Position numbers and translations under genes: made by a program | Notes under the pieces: generated by a model | Told to the model about the DNA's origin: nothing | What the model saw: only the letters and a program-made list of their open reading frames with translations | Database searches by the model: none | From: a bacterium | Lineage (GTDB): Bacteria; CG2-30-53-67; CG2-30-70-394 | Assembly: GCA_024278555.1 (NCBI GenBank) | Contig: JAJRSX010000033.1 | Location: 1 to 34,301, forward strand | DNA: 34,301 nucleotides | Direction: 5' to 3' | Part shown: positions 9,243 to 19,332 of the stretch, piece after piece | Layout: every line of letters begins with the position of its first letter | Numbering within the stretch: the first letter of the stretch is position 1

Positions 9243-9992
9243 CTATCGCAGCGGGATATTGCTCTCGTCCGGCCGCGCCAGGCCGCCGTCCTTCCGGATG
9301 CGCCAGAAGTGCACCACCATCAGCAACCCGCAGATGGCGGGCAGGCCGAAGACGTGCATCACATAGAAGCGGATCAGGGTGTTCTGGCCGATCTGGGTGC
9401 CGCCGAGGACCAGGTAGCTTGCCCCGGCGCCCATGATGTCCGCCGGCGGCGTCGTCCGGATCAGGTTGGAGACGATGGTGATCGCCCAGTAGGCGAGCTG
9501 GTCCCACGGTAGGAGGTAGCCGGAGAGGGAGAGGAAGAGGGTGATGATCAACAGGATGATCCCAATGACCCAGTTGAACTCCCGCGGCGCCTTGTAGGCG
9601 CCGGTAAAGAAGACCCGTGCCATGTGTAGGAAGGTGAAGAGGACCATGGCGTGGGCGGCCCACCGGTGCATGTTTCTGAGCACCACCCCAAAGCTCACCG
9701 CGAACTCCAAATCTTTCATGTCCGCGTAGGCGCGGTGCACCTCCGGGACGTAGTAGAACATCAGCAAAAAGCCGGTGAGGGTGAGGAGCAGGAAGAGGTA
9801 GGCGAGGATGAGGCCGAGGCCGAAGGTGGCGGAGACCTTCAGGCTCCGCTTGAAGACCTTCACCGACTGGATGTGGAGGAAGACGTTCTGGAACATCACC
9901 TCCGCACGGTTCCGCGGGTTACTCGGGTAACCGTGACGGAAGACGGACTTCCACACCCGGTTGGCAAACAGTAGGTCGGCTACGCGGCTCAT
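9243..9992 (-). CDS. Cytochrome b6-like subunit (heme-binding N-terminal half of cytochrome b)
   Basis: The 249-residue integral membrane protein has the four-helix, diheme cytochrome b core. The heme-ligand histidines are visible as paired sites in RNMHRWAAHAM and YVMHVFGLPAICGLLMVVHFW. The segment SGYLLPWDQLAYWA is the usual GYxLPWDQ signature near the Qi/heme region. The split from the C-terminal half resembles b6f and many bacterial menaquinol complexes. ATG 9992 is preferred to the GTG at 10007 because AGGAGGAAGAGG lies directly before it. Neighbours are the Rieske protein upstream and the subunit IV-like protein downstream. Confidence 0.95.
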   Translation of the reverse strand: MSRVADLLFANRVWKSVFRHGYPSNPRNRAEVMFQNVFLHIQSVKVFKRSLKVSATFGLGLILAYLFLLLTLTGFLLMFYYVPEVHRAYADMKDLEFAVSFGVVLRNMHRWAAHAMVLFTFLHMARVFFTGAYKAPREFNWVIGIILLIITLFLSLSGYLLPWDQLAYWAITIVSNLIRTTPPADIMGAGASYLVLGGTQIGQNTLIRFYVMHVFGLPAICGLLMVVHFWRIRKDGGLARPDESNIPLR

Positions 9993-10045
9993 CCTCTTCC
10001 TCCTCACTCCTCTGCGGCACGGCCCCCGTCGGCAGGGGCGTACCC

Positions 10046-10546
10046 TCAGATACTCAGCTTGTAGTCGGCGGTGACCACCTTGTTTTGATCCACCACCAGG
10101 CGACCGTCATTGCCCACCGTTACCTCGTACCACGGCAGCGGCCTCGGCGCCGGACCCGCCACCTTCACCCCGAGGGTGTTGAACTGGCTGCCGTGGCACG
10201 GGCATTCCCAGCGATCATCCTTCTGCACCCACTTCGGGGTGCACCCCATGTGGGTACAGATGGCGGAGACCACTCGATACTCGTTGTCCCGCAGACCGTA
10301 GACCCCGCGGACCAGGAAGATGCGCTGGTCGGCGATAAAGTTGACCCCCACCGGGTACTCGGCGGGCGGGCCGATCTTGTACCGCTTCGGCGGCTCGTAG
10401 AGGACGTTCGGCCACATGTAGCGGAACGAGCCCACCAGGGCGGCGCCAAAGGTCCCGGCCATCGCCACCCCACCCACGAGGGTGAAGAAGTCCCGGCGGG
10501 AGAACTGGTCGTAGCTGAACTCCGGCTCGACGGTGTGATCAGACAT
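10046..10546 (-). CDS. Rieske [2Fe-2S] iron-sulfur protein, Tat-type anchor
   Basis: The 166-residue protein carries the two Rieske cluster motifs, CTHMGC and CPCHGSQF, giving two Cys and two His ligands. A twin-arginine signal (SRRDFFTLVGG) precedes a hydrophobic anchor, consistent with Tat export of a folded cluster protein. The start at 10546 has GGAGGT 8 bases upstream and overlaps the end of the oxidoreductase gene by 8 bases, so translation is coupled. An in-frame reading back to 10996 lies in the oxidoreductase gene and is rejected. It passes electrons from quinol at the cytochrome b Qo site to the cytochrome c or copper acceptors encoded downstream. Confidence 0.96.
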   Translation of the reverse strand: MSDHTVEPEFSYDQFSRRDFFTLVGGVAMAGTFGAALVGSFRYMWPNVLYEPPKRYKIGPPAEYPVGVNFIADQRIFLVRGVYGLRDNEYRVVSAICTHMGCTPKWVQKDDRWECPCHGSQFNTLGVKVAGPAPRPLPWYEVTVGNDGRLVVDQNKVVTADYKLSI

Positions 10547-12392
10547 CGAGAGCCACCTCCTTTTCCTCGTACCGCTCCATGGTAATGGCGTCGGTGGGGC
10601 AGCGGCGGACACAGAGGTCGCAGCGCACGCACCGGGCGTCGTCCTTGATGATCGCCGCCCCGTCGGGCAGTGGCTCCCCGGCGTAACGCGCCGCCAGGAG
10701 CTGCTCCATGTCGGAGCCGGAGGCGGCGTTGATCTGCGCGACGTCGATGATCGACAGGCAGTTCTCCGGGCAGACATCGATACAGCCGCCGCACAGGATG
10801 CAGGTGGCCGACGAGAAGACGGTGTTGTAGTTGCACCGCAGACACCGGTTGCCCTCGGCGCGTGCGTCTGCCTCGGTGTAGACCGCCTCCACCTCTTTCC
10901 AGTCGTGGCGATCGTCCAGCGACAGGGTGAGCGGATCGACCCGCGGCGAATAGTCGTAGTCCTCCGCCATGGCGAAGGCCTCGGGGCGCTTGGCATCGAG
11001 GTCGATGATCGGGCTCATGTGGAAGTTGGGGACCTCGGTGGAGGACCACAGCTTGATGATCCGCGACCGTCCCTGGATCTGCTCGTCGATGTGGCGCGCC
11101 GCCCGGTTCCCCTCGGCCACCGCGTCGATCACCAGGCGTGCCCCGAAGGCGGCGTCGCCGCCGCAGAAGACCCGCGGGTTGGATGTCTGCATGGTCTCCG
11201 GGTTGGTCTCGATGTTGCCGCGCGGCCCGACCGTCACCCCGTCTTCCTCGGTGAGGAAGGAGGTATCGATCCCCTGGCCGATGGAGAGCACGCAGGTGTC
11301 ACACTCGAAGACCCGCTCCGACCCCTCGATGTACTGGGGGTTGAACTTGCCCTCGGCGTCGAAGATCGAGGCGACCTGCTTCATCCGCACCCCGGTCAGG
11401 TGGCCGTTTTCACCGACGAACTCCAGGGGCCCCCAGGAGTTCTCCAGGGTCGCCCCCTCCTCCAGGGCCTCCTCGAGCTCCCAGTCGAAGGCGAGCATTC
11501 CGTCGCGCGGCTCCAGACAGACGATCTTGACCTCCTTCACCTCCGGTTTCACCCGGATGGTGGTCCGCGCCACGTCCATGGCTACGTTGCCGCCGCCGAT
11601 GATCAGGACCCGTTCGCCGAGGTCCTCGATCGGTCTGTAGAGCGCCGCGTCGCGGAGGAACGGAACGGCGATATGGATCCCCTTCAGGTCGTTGCCGGGG
11701 ATCGGCAGGCCGCGGCCGATGTGCGCCCCGATGCCGAGGAAGATCGCCTCGAAGCCGTCGTCAAAGAGCGACTGGAGGGTAAAGTCCTTGCCGCACTCCC
11801 GGCCGTAGTGGATCTTCACCCCCAATAGCTCCACCGCCGCCACCTCGTTCTTGATCAGCTCGCGCGGCAGGCGGTACTCGGGGATCCCTACATAGAGCAT
11901 CCCGCCGGGGACCTCCAGCCGCTCGTAGACGTGGCACTCATAGCCGAGGCGGGCGAGGTCGTGGGCGCACGAGACCCCGGCCGGGCCGGCGCCGACAATC
12001 GCCACCTTGTGGCCGTTGGGGGTCGGATCGGTGGAGCCGGGGGCGGTGGAGAAGGAGAGAGACTTCTTCAGGTTGCGGGTGATCTCGACGCCATACTTCT
12101 CCGTCACGTACCGCTTCAGGGCGCGGATCGAGATGGGGCGATCGGAGACCACCCCCTTGCGGCACGACTGCTCGCACGGGTGGGAGCAGGTGCGGCCGCA
12201 GACCGAGGCGAAGACATTGGGGCCCCGTGCCACCGCGTAGGCTCGCTCGAAGTCACCCTCGGCGATCGCCTGGACGTACTCCCCGGCGCGGGTATTTACC
12301 GGACAACCGTCGGAGCAGGAGAAGTTCCCGAAGAGGTACTCCTGATCGACGATCTTGAGGTCGAATTTTCTGAGGTTGTAGGCCGGTGCCAC
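10539..12392 (-). CDS. GltD-like NAD(P)/FAD oxidoreductase with N-terminal Fe-S and C-terminal 2[4Fe-4S] ferredoxin domains
   Basis: The 617-residue protein resembles the glutamate synthase small subunit (GltD)/NfnB flavoprotein group. An N-terminal Cys-rich domain (Cys 26, 30, 65, 69, 73, 77) precedes the FAD motif GAGPAG (about 134-139). An NAD(P)-binding motif GGGNVAMDVA lies near 266-275, and GGDAAFG (411-417) is the second FAD contact. The C-terminus is a dicluster ferredoxin with CxxCxxCxxxCP at 531-541 and 588-598. No glutamate synthase large subunit is present. The gene overlaps the Rieske gene by 8 bases and heads the cytochrome bc cluster, so it is likely the NAD(P)-facing module of that complex. 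GTG 12392, with GAGGGGG upstream, is preferred over TTG 12455. Confidence 0.9.
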   Translation of the reverse strand: MAPAYNLRKFDLKIVDQEYLFGNFSCSDGCPVNTRAGEYVQAIAEGDFERAYAVARGPNVFASVCGRTCSHPCEQSCRKGVVSDRPISIRALKRYVTEKYGVEITRNLKKSLSFSTAPGSTDPTPNGHKVAIVGAGPAGVSCAHDLARLGYECHVYERLEVPGGMLYVGIPEYRLPRELIKNEVAAVELLGVKIHYGRECGKDFTLQSLFDDGFEAIFLGIGAHIGRGLPIPGNDLKGIHIAVPFLRDAALYRPIEDLGERVLIIGGGNVAMDVARTTIRVKPEVKEVKIVCLEPRDGMLAFDWELEEALEEGATLENSWGPLEFVGENGHLTGVRMKQVASIFDAEGKFNPQYIEGSERVFECDTCVLSIGQGIDTSFLTEEDGVTVGPRGNIETNPETMQTSNPRVFCGGDAAFGARLVIDAVAEGNRAARHIDEQIQGRSRIIKLWSSTEVPNFHMSPIIDLDAKRPEAFAMAEDYDYSPRVDPLTLSLDDRHDWKEVEAVYTEADARAEGNRCLRCNYNTVFSSATCILCGGCIDVCPENCLSIIDVAQINAASGSDMEQLLAARYAGEPLPDGAAIIKDDARCVRCDLCVRRCPTDAITMERYEEKEVALDV

Positions 12393-12540
12393 GGATTTTT
12401 CCCCCTCATGCGCCGAACGGGCGCGGACGCTACCACGGGGATAGGAGTCAATCAATGGAAAGACGACATCTTCACTAGCCTCTTGCGTCTATTCCAATTT
12501 CCGGCCGCTTTCGGCCGCTCCTCGGTGGTCTCCACGCCGG

Positions 12541-15225
12541 TCAGGTGGCGCACACACCGACCACCTCATGCATCTTGGCGCGCAGGCCGCGCGGCGTGTA
12601 CGGCTTCTGGATGAAACCGGCCAGCCCCTGGCCGGTGAACCGCTCGGTCATCTGCTGCTCGTCGTGGCCGGAGGTGAGGATCACCTTCACCGACGGGGCG
12701 ATCTCCCGCAGCGCCCGGAAGGTCTCCGCGCCGCCCATCCGCGGCATGGTCATGTCGAGGAGGACGGCGACGACCTCCTCCTGGTGGGCGCGGAAACGCT
12801 CGATTGCCTCGATGCCGTCGTCGGCGGTGACCACCTCGAAGCCGGCCTTGCGCAAGATTCGCTGCGCCACCAGGCGCACCGCAGGCTCGTCGTCCACCAC
12901 CAGCACCGTGCCGCTGCCGCTCCACTCGGAAGCGGCAGGGGGAGAGCTACCCTCCCCCTCCGCCCCCTTCGTCGATGCGGGCAAGACCATCTCGAAGGTG
13001 GTGCCGCGCCCCGGCTCGCTGTCGAGGCGGAGCGCCCCACGGTGGCCGTGGATGATCCCGACCACGGCGCACATCCCGAGGCCGCGACCGGTCGCCTTGG
13101 TGGTAAAGAAGGGGTCGAAGATGTGCCGCTGGGTCTCCTCGTCCATGCCGCAGCCGGAGTCGGTGATCTCCATGGAGACGTACGCCCCGGCCGGCAGCTC
13201 CCGATCGAAGGGGCGTCGCGCCATCTCGGTGCGGCTGATCGCCTTGGAGCGGGTGGACAGGCTGATCACCCCATTCCCCTCGCCGATCGCCTCGGCGCTG
13301 TTGATCACCAGGTTCATCACCACCTGCTGGAGTTGGGCGGCGTCGGCGTCGACCAGTGGCAGACCCGGCTCCAGGTCGACGTTGAGGGTGGTGGACTTGG
13401 CCACCGACAGATCAAGCAGGTGGACCATCTCCTGTACCAGCTCCGACAGGTCCACCGGCCGCACCACGAACCGCCCCTTGCCCGAGTAGGCGAGCATCTG
13501 GCGGCACAGATCCGCGGCCCGTCGGCTCGCCGCCTCGGCACGCATCAGGTAGTCGTCCCGCGGGGTGAGCGGCCCCACCTCCGCCCGGGCGAGGGCGAGG
13601 TTGCCCATGATGGCGGTGAGAAGATTGTTGAAGTCGTGGGCGATCCCGCCGGCGAGCACCCCGAGGGATTCGAGCCGCTGGGTGTGCTCCATCTGCTGCC
13701 GCAGGCGCCGCTGCTCCTCCTCCGACCGCTTACGCTCGGTGATGTTGGCGTAGGTCCCCACCACCCGGATCGGCTCGCCGGCGGGGTCGTGCTGGACCAC
13801 CTTGCCGCGGTCCAGGACCCACAGCCACGCCCCGGACTTGCACCGCAGGCGGTGTTCGCTCTCGTAGAAGCGGGTATGGCCGGCGAGGTGGTCGTACAGG
13901 CGGCCCATCACCGAATCGCGGTCGTCGGGGTGGATGTGTTGCTCCCACGCCTCGATCGTTCCATCCACCTCACCCGCCTGGTAGCCGAGCATCGACTCCC
14001 AGCTCGGGCTGAAGTAGACCTCGCCGGTGGCCACCGCCCAGTCCCAGAGGCCGGCGTTCGACCCCTCGATGGCGAGGTGGAGCCGCTCCTCGCTGATCCG
14101 TAGGGCATCCGCCGCCGCCTCCCGCTCGCGATCGCGCGCCGCCACCACCAACTCCTCCATCTGGCGGATGCGCGTCTCCAGGAGGTGGAGGGAGTCCATC
14201 CCCTCCGGACCGGCGATCTCCGATTCGAGGGAGGTGCGGGCAAACTGCTCCACCCGATCGGAGAGGCGGCGCACCCGCCGGATGAGCCACACCAGGGCGG
14301 CGAGGAAGACCGCCGCCATCGCCACCGTGAGGATGCCCCGCTGCACCCGCGCCTTGTGGAGGACGGTAGCGAGCCGTTGGGCGATCTCCTCGCGACCGCG
14401 CAGGGAGACAAAGTCGAGGCCGAGGTCCGAGGCGCCGTAGTCGAAGAAGGCCTTGCCCACCACCAGGTACCCCTGCTCCTTCAGGGCGGCGAGGTCGCTC
14501 CCGGAGGGGACCTGCGTCGCATCGGAGCTCACCAGAATTTGTGCGCGCCCGCCCTTATGGGTGACGACCGCCGAGATGGAGGGGTTGGCCTCATACCGCT
14601 GGACCGAGGCGAGGAAGGCGGTGTCCAGGGGGGTGCCGAGGAGCAGCGTCCCGAGGGGCCGCCCGGACCAATCCTCCACCGGCGCCGAAGAGAGGAGGTA
14701 CGGCTGGTCGTCGATGGTGGTCAGCAGCGACTGACCGTGGCTGAGGAGCAGCAGACGCAGGGTCGGCCGCGCCAGGGGGGCGGGCAGAGCCGGGAGCTGG
14801 GTGCGGTAGGTAGCCACCACCCGGCCCAGCTCGTCGAGGACCACCGCGACCCGCGGGTGGACCGCGCCGGAGGTCATCGATCGGCCGGGAAACCAGGGCG
14901 GCCGGCGATCCACCACGTGGCTCACCTCCCCGCCGCCCGATGGTCGTGCGGTGAGGAAGCGGTGCAGACCGCTGTAGGCGGCGGCAACCCGGGTGGTGTG
15001 GCGAAACTCCTTGATCTCGTGGTCGAAGCGCAGCCGCTCGGTGCGCGACTGGTTGTCGAGCTCGGTGAGGAGCTCGTTCTCGTAGAGCCGCTCCAGGGTG
15101 GCGTCGAGGACGCGATCGAGGAGCAGGCCGACAAGCGCCCCCGCCGCCACCGTCACCGCCAACACCTTGAGGGTCAGGGGCAGGTAGCGCAGGGGGTGGC
15201 GGAGTGCGGCAGAGAGGTCATCCAT
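12541..15225 (-). CDS. Hybrid sensor histidine kinase (periplasmic sensor, PAS, HisKA, HATPase, receiver)
   Basis: The 894-residue protein has a first membrane helix at about 16-36, a periplasmic sensor of about 260 residues (dCache-like by size), and a second helix near 298-318. A PAS/PAC domain follows (about 383-505, ending YANITERKR). The dimerisation domain with GIAHDFNNLL puts the phospho-acceptor at His530. The HATPase domain carries NLVINSAEAI, DSGCGM and GLGM. A C-terminal receiver (VLVVDDE) has Asp824 as its probable phosphorylation site. No DNA-binding output or separate regulator is encoded next to it. It begins 3 bases after the stop of the substrate-binding protein gene, so the two are cotranscribed and that protein may be its sensory partner. 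Confidence 0.93.
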   Translation of the reverse strand: MDDLSAALRHPLRYLPLTLKVLAVTVAAGALVGLLLDRVLDATLERLYENELLTELDNQSRTERLRFDHEIKEFRHTTRVAAAYSGLHRFLTARPSGGGEVSHVVDRRPPWFPGRSMTSGAVHPRVAVVLDELGRVVATYRTQLPALPAPLARPTLRLLLLSHGQSLLTTIDDQPYLLSSAPVEDWSGRPLGTLLLGTPLDTAFLASVQRYEANPSISAVVTHKGGRAQILVSSDATQVPSGSDLAALKEQGYLVVGKAFFDYGASDLGLDFVSLRGREEIAQRLATVLHKARVQRGILTVAMAAVFLAALVWLIRRVRRLSDRVEQFARTSLESEIAGPEGMDSLHLLETRIRQMEELVVAARDREREAAADALRISEERLHLAIEGSNAGLWDWAVATGEVYFSPSWESMLGYQAGEVDGTIEAWEQHIHPDDRDSVMGRLYDHLAGHTRFYESEHRLRCKSGAWLWVLDRGKVVQHDPAGEPIRVVGTYANITERKRSEEEQRRLRQQMEHTQRLESLGVLAGGIAHDFNNLLTAIMGNLALARAEVGPLTPRDDYLMRAEAASRRAADLCRQMLAYSGKGRFVVRPVDLSELVQEMVHLLDLSVAKSTTLNVDLEPGLPLVDADAAQLQQVVMNLVINSAEAIGEGNGVISLSTRSKAISRTEMARRPFDRELPAGAYVSMEITDSGCGMDEETQRHIFDPFFTTKATGRGLGMCAVVGIIHGHRGALRLDSEPGRGTTFEMVLPASTKGAEGEGSSPPAASEWSGSGTVLVVDDEPAVRLVAQRILRKAGFEVVTADDGIEAIERFRAHQEEVVAVLLDMTMPRMGGAETFRALREIAPSVKVILTSGHDEQQMTERFTGQGLAGFIQKPYTPRGLRAKMHEVVGVCAT

Positions 15226-15228
15226 CCC

Positions 15229-16254
15229 CTACTGCCTCCCGCTGCCCACCAGCTCGTCACCACGGAACCGCCAGCCGGCCGCGCGCAGGGCCTCCGCGCC
15301 GACCATGTGGAAGGCGGTGGCCGCCTTGCCGCTCTCTTCGAGGAGGTGGCGTACCAGGGGGGCGACCGCCGGGTTTGCGACCCCTCCCCCCCAGGAGGTG
15401 ATCGAGTAGGTGCGGTAGAGGGGGTAGCGACGGGCGGCAAGGGCGGCGCCATCGGCGGGATCGACGCCGTCGAGAGAGATCGGCACCACCCGCCCGCGCT
15501 CGCGGTTCGACTCCACCATCCACACCGTCTCGTAGCCGATCGCCAGGCGGTTGCGGGAGACCACCTCGATCATGTCCGGGATCGCCCCCACCTCCACCAG
15601 GTTGGGGCCGAAGGAGTCCTCGTCCGGGAGGAGCAGGCGCCAATGGCCGGGCCGCTGCTTGCAATGGAGCCGTCCCACCGGCTGGATCGAGCCGCGAAAG
15701 GCGGCGTGGGCCGGGTCGTCGGCGAGCTGCTCCCAGCGGTAGATGGAGCCGGCGTAGATCGCCCGAGCCTGGGCGAGGGTGAGGTTGCGGATCGGGTTGT
15801 CCGGGTGGACCACCAGGGCGATGGCGGCGATCGCCACGGTGTGAAAGCGGAGGTCGGGCAGGCGATCGACGCTGCCGGGGGGGCAGCAGTAGCCGCCCAC
15901 GTCGAGCTCCTTGCGGGCCAGCAGACCGGAGGAGATCCCGCACGTCCCCTGCCTGACGGTGATGTTCAGCTCGTGCCTGCGGCCATAGTCCCGGATCAGC
16001 GGCAGGAGGACCTCGTAGAGCTGCTGGTCGAGGGAGATCTGCAGATCGACCCCGGCCGGGCGGTCGTGGAGCGGCTCCCGGCGCCACCCCTCCACCATCG
16101 GCGTCGCCCCGTTCGGCGGCTCGAACTCCGGCGCCGCCGGTGGCTGCCCCGCGCCCAAGAGGGCCACCGCGACCACCGCCACGAGCCCACGCACGCGCCG
16201 TGTGCCCTCTCCCTTGTGCCGCCGACGGCGGCCTATGCAACACGACCCGTTCAT
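15229..16254 (-). CDS. Periplasmic substrate-binding protein (PstS-like fold), putative partner of the hybrid kinase
   Basis: The 341-residue protein has a basic N-terminus with a hydrophobic segment (LVAVVAVALLGAG), likely a signal peptide or anchor. The body resembles the PBP_like_2/PstS group of type 2 periplasmic binding proteins: LVVHPDNPIRNLTLAQARAI, IYAGSIYRWEQL and the late YPLYRTYSI are typical of phosphate- or oxyanion-binding family members. Unusually it contains several Cys (GTCGISSG, GGYCCPPG, LHCKQRPG). No ABC permease or ATPase is adjacent, and it is followed after 3 bases by a hybrid histidine kinase. A sensory role, presenting a ligand to the kinase, is therefore more likely than transport. 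The ligand is unknown. AGAGG precedes ATG 16254. Confidence 0.8.
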   Translation of the reverse strand: MNGSCCIGRRRRHKGEGTRRVRGLVAVVAVALLGAGQPPAAPEFEPPNGATPMVEGWRREPLHDRPAGVDLQISLDQQLYEVLLPLIRDYGRRHELNITVRQGTCGISSGLLARKELDVGGYCCPPGSVDRLPDLRFHTVAIAAIALVVHPDNPIRNLTLAQARAIYAGSIYRWEQLADDPAHAAFRGSIQPVGRLHCKQRPGHWRLLLPDEDSFGPNLVEVGAIPDMIEVVSRNRLAIGYETVWMVESNRERGRVVPISLDGVDPADGAALAARRYPLYRTYSITSWGGGVANPAVAPLVRHLLEESGKAATAFHMVGAEALRAAGWRFRGDELVGSGRQ

Positions 16255-16524
16255 GGACCTCTAACTATCGCCGCTGACCCAGCAGCGGGCCAGGCGCAGG
16301 ACGACACATCAATTACCTTACACTTTTAATTATGACCCTGCGTAGGGCAAGCCGCCGAGATAGACCCCACCACCGGCGACACCCGCCCGCCCCGGCCTCC
16401 CCCCTGTCTACTACCTACTACCTGCCACTCTTCCCCTCCAGCCTCCCCCTCTCCGCCGTTCTCCACATCTCTGCGCGAGAATCCAACCGACGCTTATGGG
16501 CGAGCCGCCGCGCTTGTCGCCCCG
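16255..16524. promoter_or_regulatory. Divergent intergenic region with an AT-rich island
   Basis: These 270 bases separate the minus-strand binding-protein gene from the plus-strand PEGA lipoprotein. A markedly AT-rich stretch at 16308-16335 is the likeliest promoter zone for the minus-strand operon. The rest is pyrimidine-rich on the plus strand. It includes CTACTACCTACTACCTGCC (16415-16433), which resembles a stretch near 22405. No palindrome or ORF with family resemblance was found. Confidence 0.35.
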
Positions 16525-17334
16525 GTGGCGATCTGTTTACCTGCCGTGGTGCACCGTCTGAGCCTCTCTGTCGCCCTCCTCGTTGCCGTCGGCTGTGCCC
16601 CCTCGGCGGTGGTGGTCCGCGCACCGTCGGCGCCGGTGGTCGAGCCGGCCAGCGAGGCGGTGTGGGTGACTCCGGCCGCCGACCTCCGGCCCGAGGCGCA
16701 GCCGCGGCTCCTCGGGACGCGCCGCCACAATGTCGGCAGTGGCGGTCGTCCCCTCCATCTCGACCGGCCGGTGGCTGCCTGGGTAACCGAGCGGCTGATG
16801 GCGGTCCTCGCCGATCGCGGGCTCCACCCGCGCCTCCTCCAGACCGCAAGCCACCCTGCCGTGTGGATCGAGCCTAGGATCCAGGACCTCGCCCTCACCG
16901 TCGGCGCCGACGACCGCTTCGACCTCACCCTCGCCCTCATCCTCCACCGTGGCGACCAGGAGGTGTGGAGCCATAGCCGCGAGCTCCACGAGGCGCGCTT
17001 TACCGGCGTCGGCGGCACCACCCTCGGCCACCTCATCTACCTCCTCCAGGAGGACGTCGATCAGGTGTGGGGCGACCTCCTCACCGCCATGGCGACGAAC
17101 GAGCAACCGCCGGCCACCCGCGGCCGGGTCGAGGTCGTCTCGACCCCCGCCGGCGCCCGCGTTTACCTCGACGGTGTCTACTACGGCACCACCCCGTTCA
17201 CCGCCGAGCTCCGCCCTGGGGTCCACGAGCTACGCCTCGTCCCCCCCCTGGCTCCCGAGATCCACGAGCGCCTCGCGGTGGTCGCCGGCCGCACCACCCG
17301 CTACGAGGCGGTCCTGCCCACCGGCGACGACTAG
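16525..17334 (+). CDS. PEGA-domain lipoprotein
   Basis: The 269-residue protein has a lipoprotein signal (LSVALLVAVGC, lipidation Cys24 with the chosen GTG start). If translation starts at the GTG codons at 16546 or 16549 the signal is shorter but still plausible. The middle region (about 75-190) has no motif I recognise. Near the C-terminus a PEGA domain (RGRVEVVSTPAGARVYLDG followed by GTTPFTAELRPGVHEL) forms the typical surface-layer-related beta fold. It is probably an outer-membrane or periplasmic lipoprotein. It is followed by aspS after about 90 bases. Function is unknown. Confidence 0.75.
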   Translation: MAICLPAVVHRLSLSVALLVAVGCAPSAVVVRAPSAPVVEPASEAVWVTPAADLRPEAQPRLLGTRRHNVGSGGRPLHLDRPVAAWVTERLMAVLADRGLHPRLLQTASHPAVWIEPRIQDLALTVGADDRFDLTLALILHRGDQEVWSHSRELHEARFTGVGGTTLGHLIYLLQEDVDQVWGDLLTAMATNEQPPATRGRVEVVSTPAGARVYLDGVYYGTTPFTAELRPGVHELRLVPPLAPEIHERLAVVAGRTTRYEAVLPTGDD

Positions 17335-17426
17335 GAGCGACCCCGCGGCCGCCTACTGTGCGCGCCGATCGGCTGCTACACTCGCCGACCATTTCGGCCC
17401 TGTCGGGTCGTACGGAGGGTATCAGC

Positions 17427-19202
<1,776 letters not shown>

Positions 19203-19218
19203 GAGGGGGGCCATGGCC

Positions 19219-19282
19219 CCGATCCGCGCCCTTGCGCGGCGCGCCCCTCGGGCGCGGATCGCGGGTGCAACCCGCTCCTACC
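19219..19282. repeat. REP-like palindromic element downstream of aspS
   Basis: Two adjacent hairpins are present: GATCCGCGCC (19221-19230) with its exact complement GGCGCGGATC (19251-19260), and GCGGG-TGCAA-CCCGC (19261-19275) followed by TCCTACC. Read on the minus strand the second part is GGTAGGAGCGGGTTGCACCC, the consensus style of REP elements in Pseudomonas, Xanthomonas and relatives. It sits 16 bases after the aspS stop and before the HAD gene. REP elements usually modulate 3' ends of transcripts. No RAYT transposase is in the window. Confidence 0.65.
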
Positions 19283-19332
19283 AGACCTCGCCACCATCGC
19301 TCGGTGGCCGGATTTCCCGCACACTCCCGATC

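Noticed and set aside
10539-12392. Glutamate synthase small subunit (gltD) proper
   Set aside because: No large subunit is present, a C-terminal dicluster ferredoxin is added, and the gene overlaps the Rieske gene of a bc-type cluster.
12568-16329. Two long plus-strand frames opposite the hybrid kinase and binding protein
   Set aside because: Both are shadows of well-supported minus-strand genes; no motif is visible in their translations.
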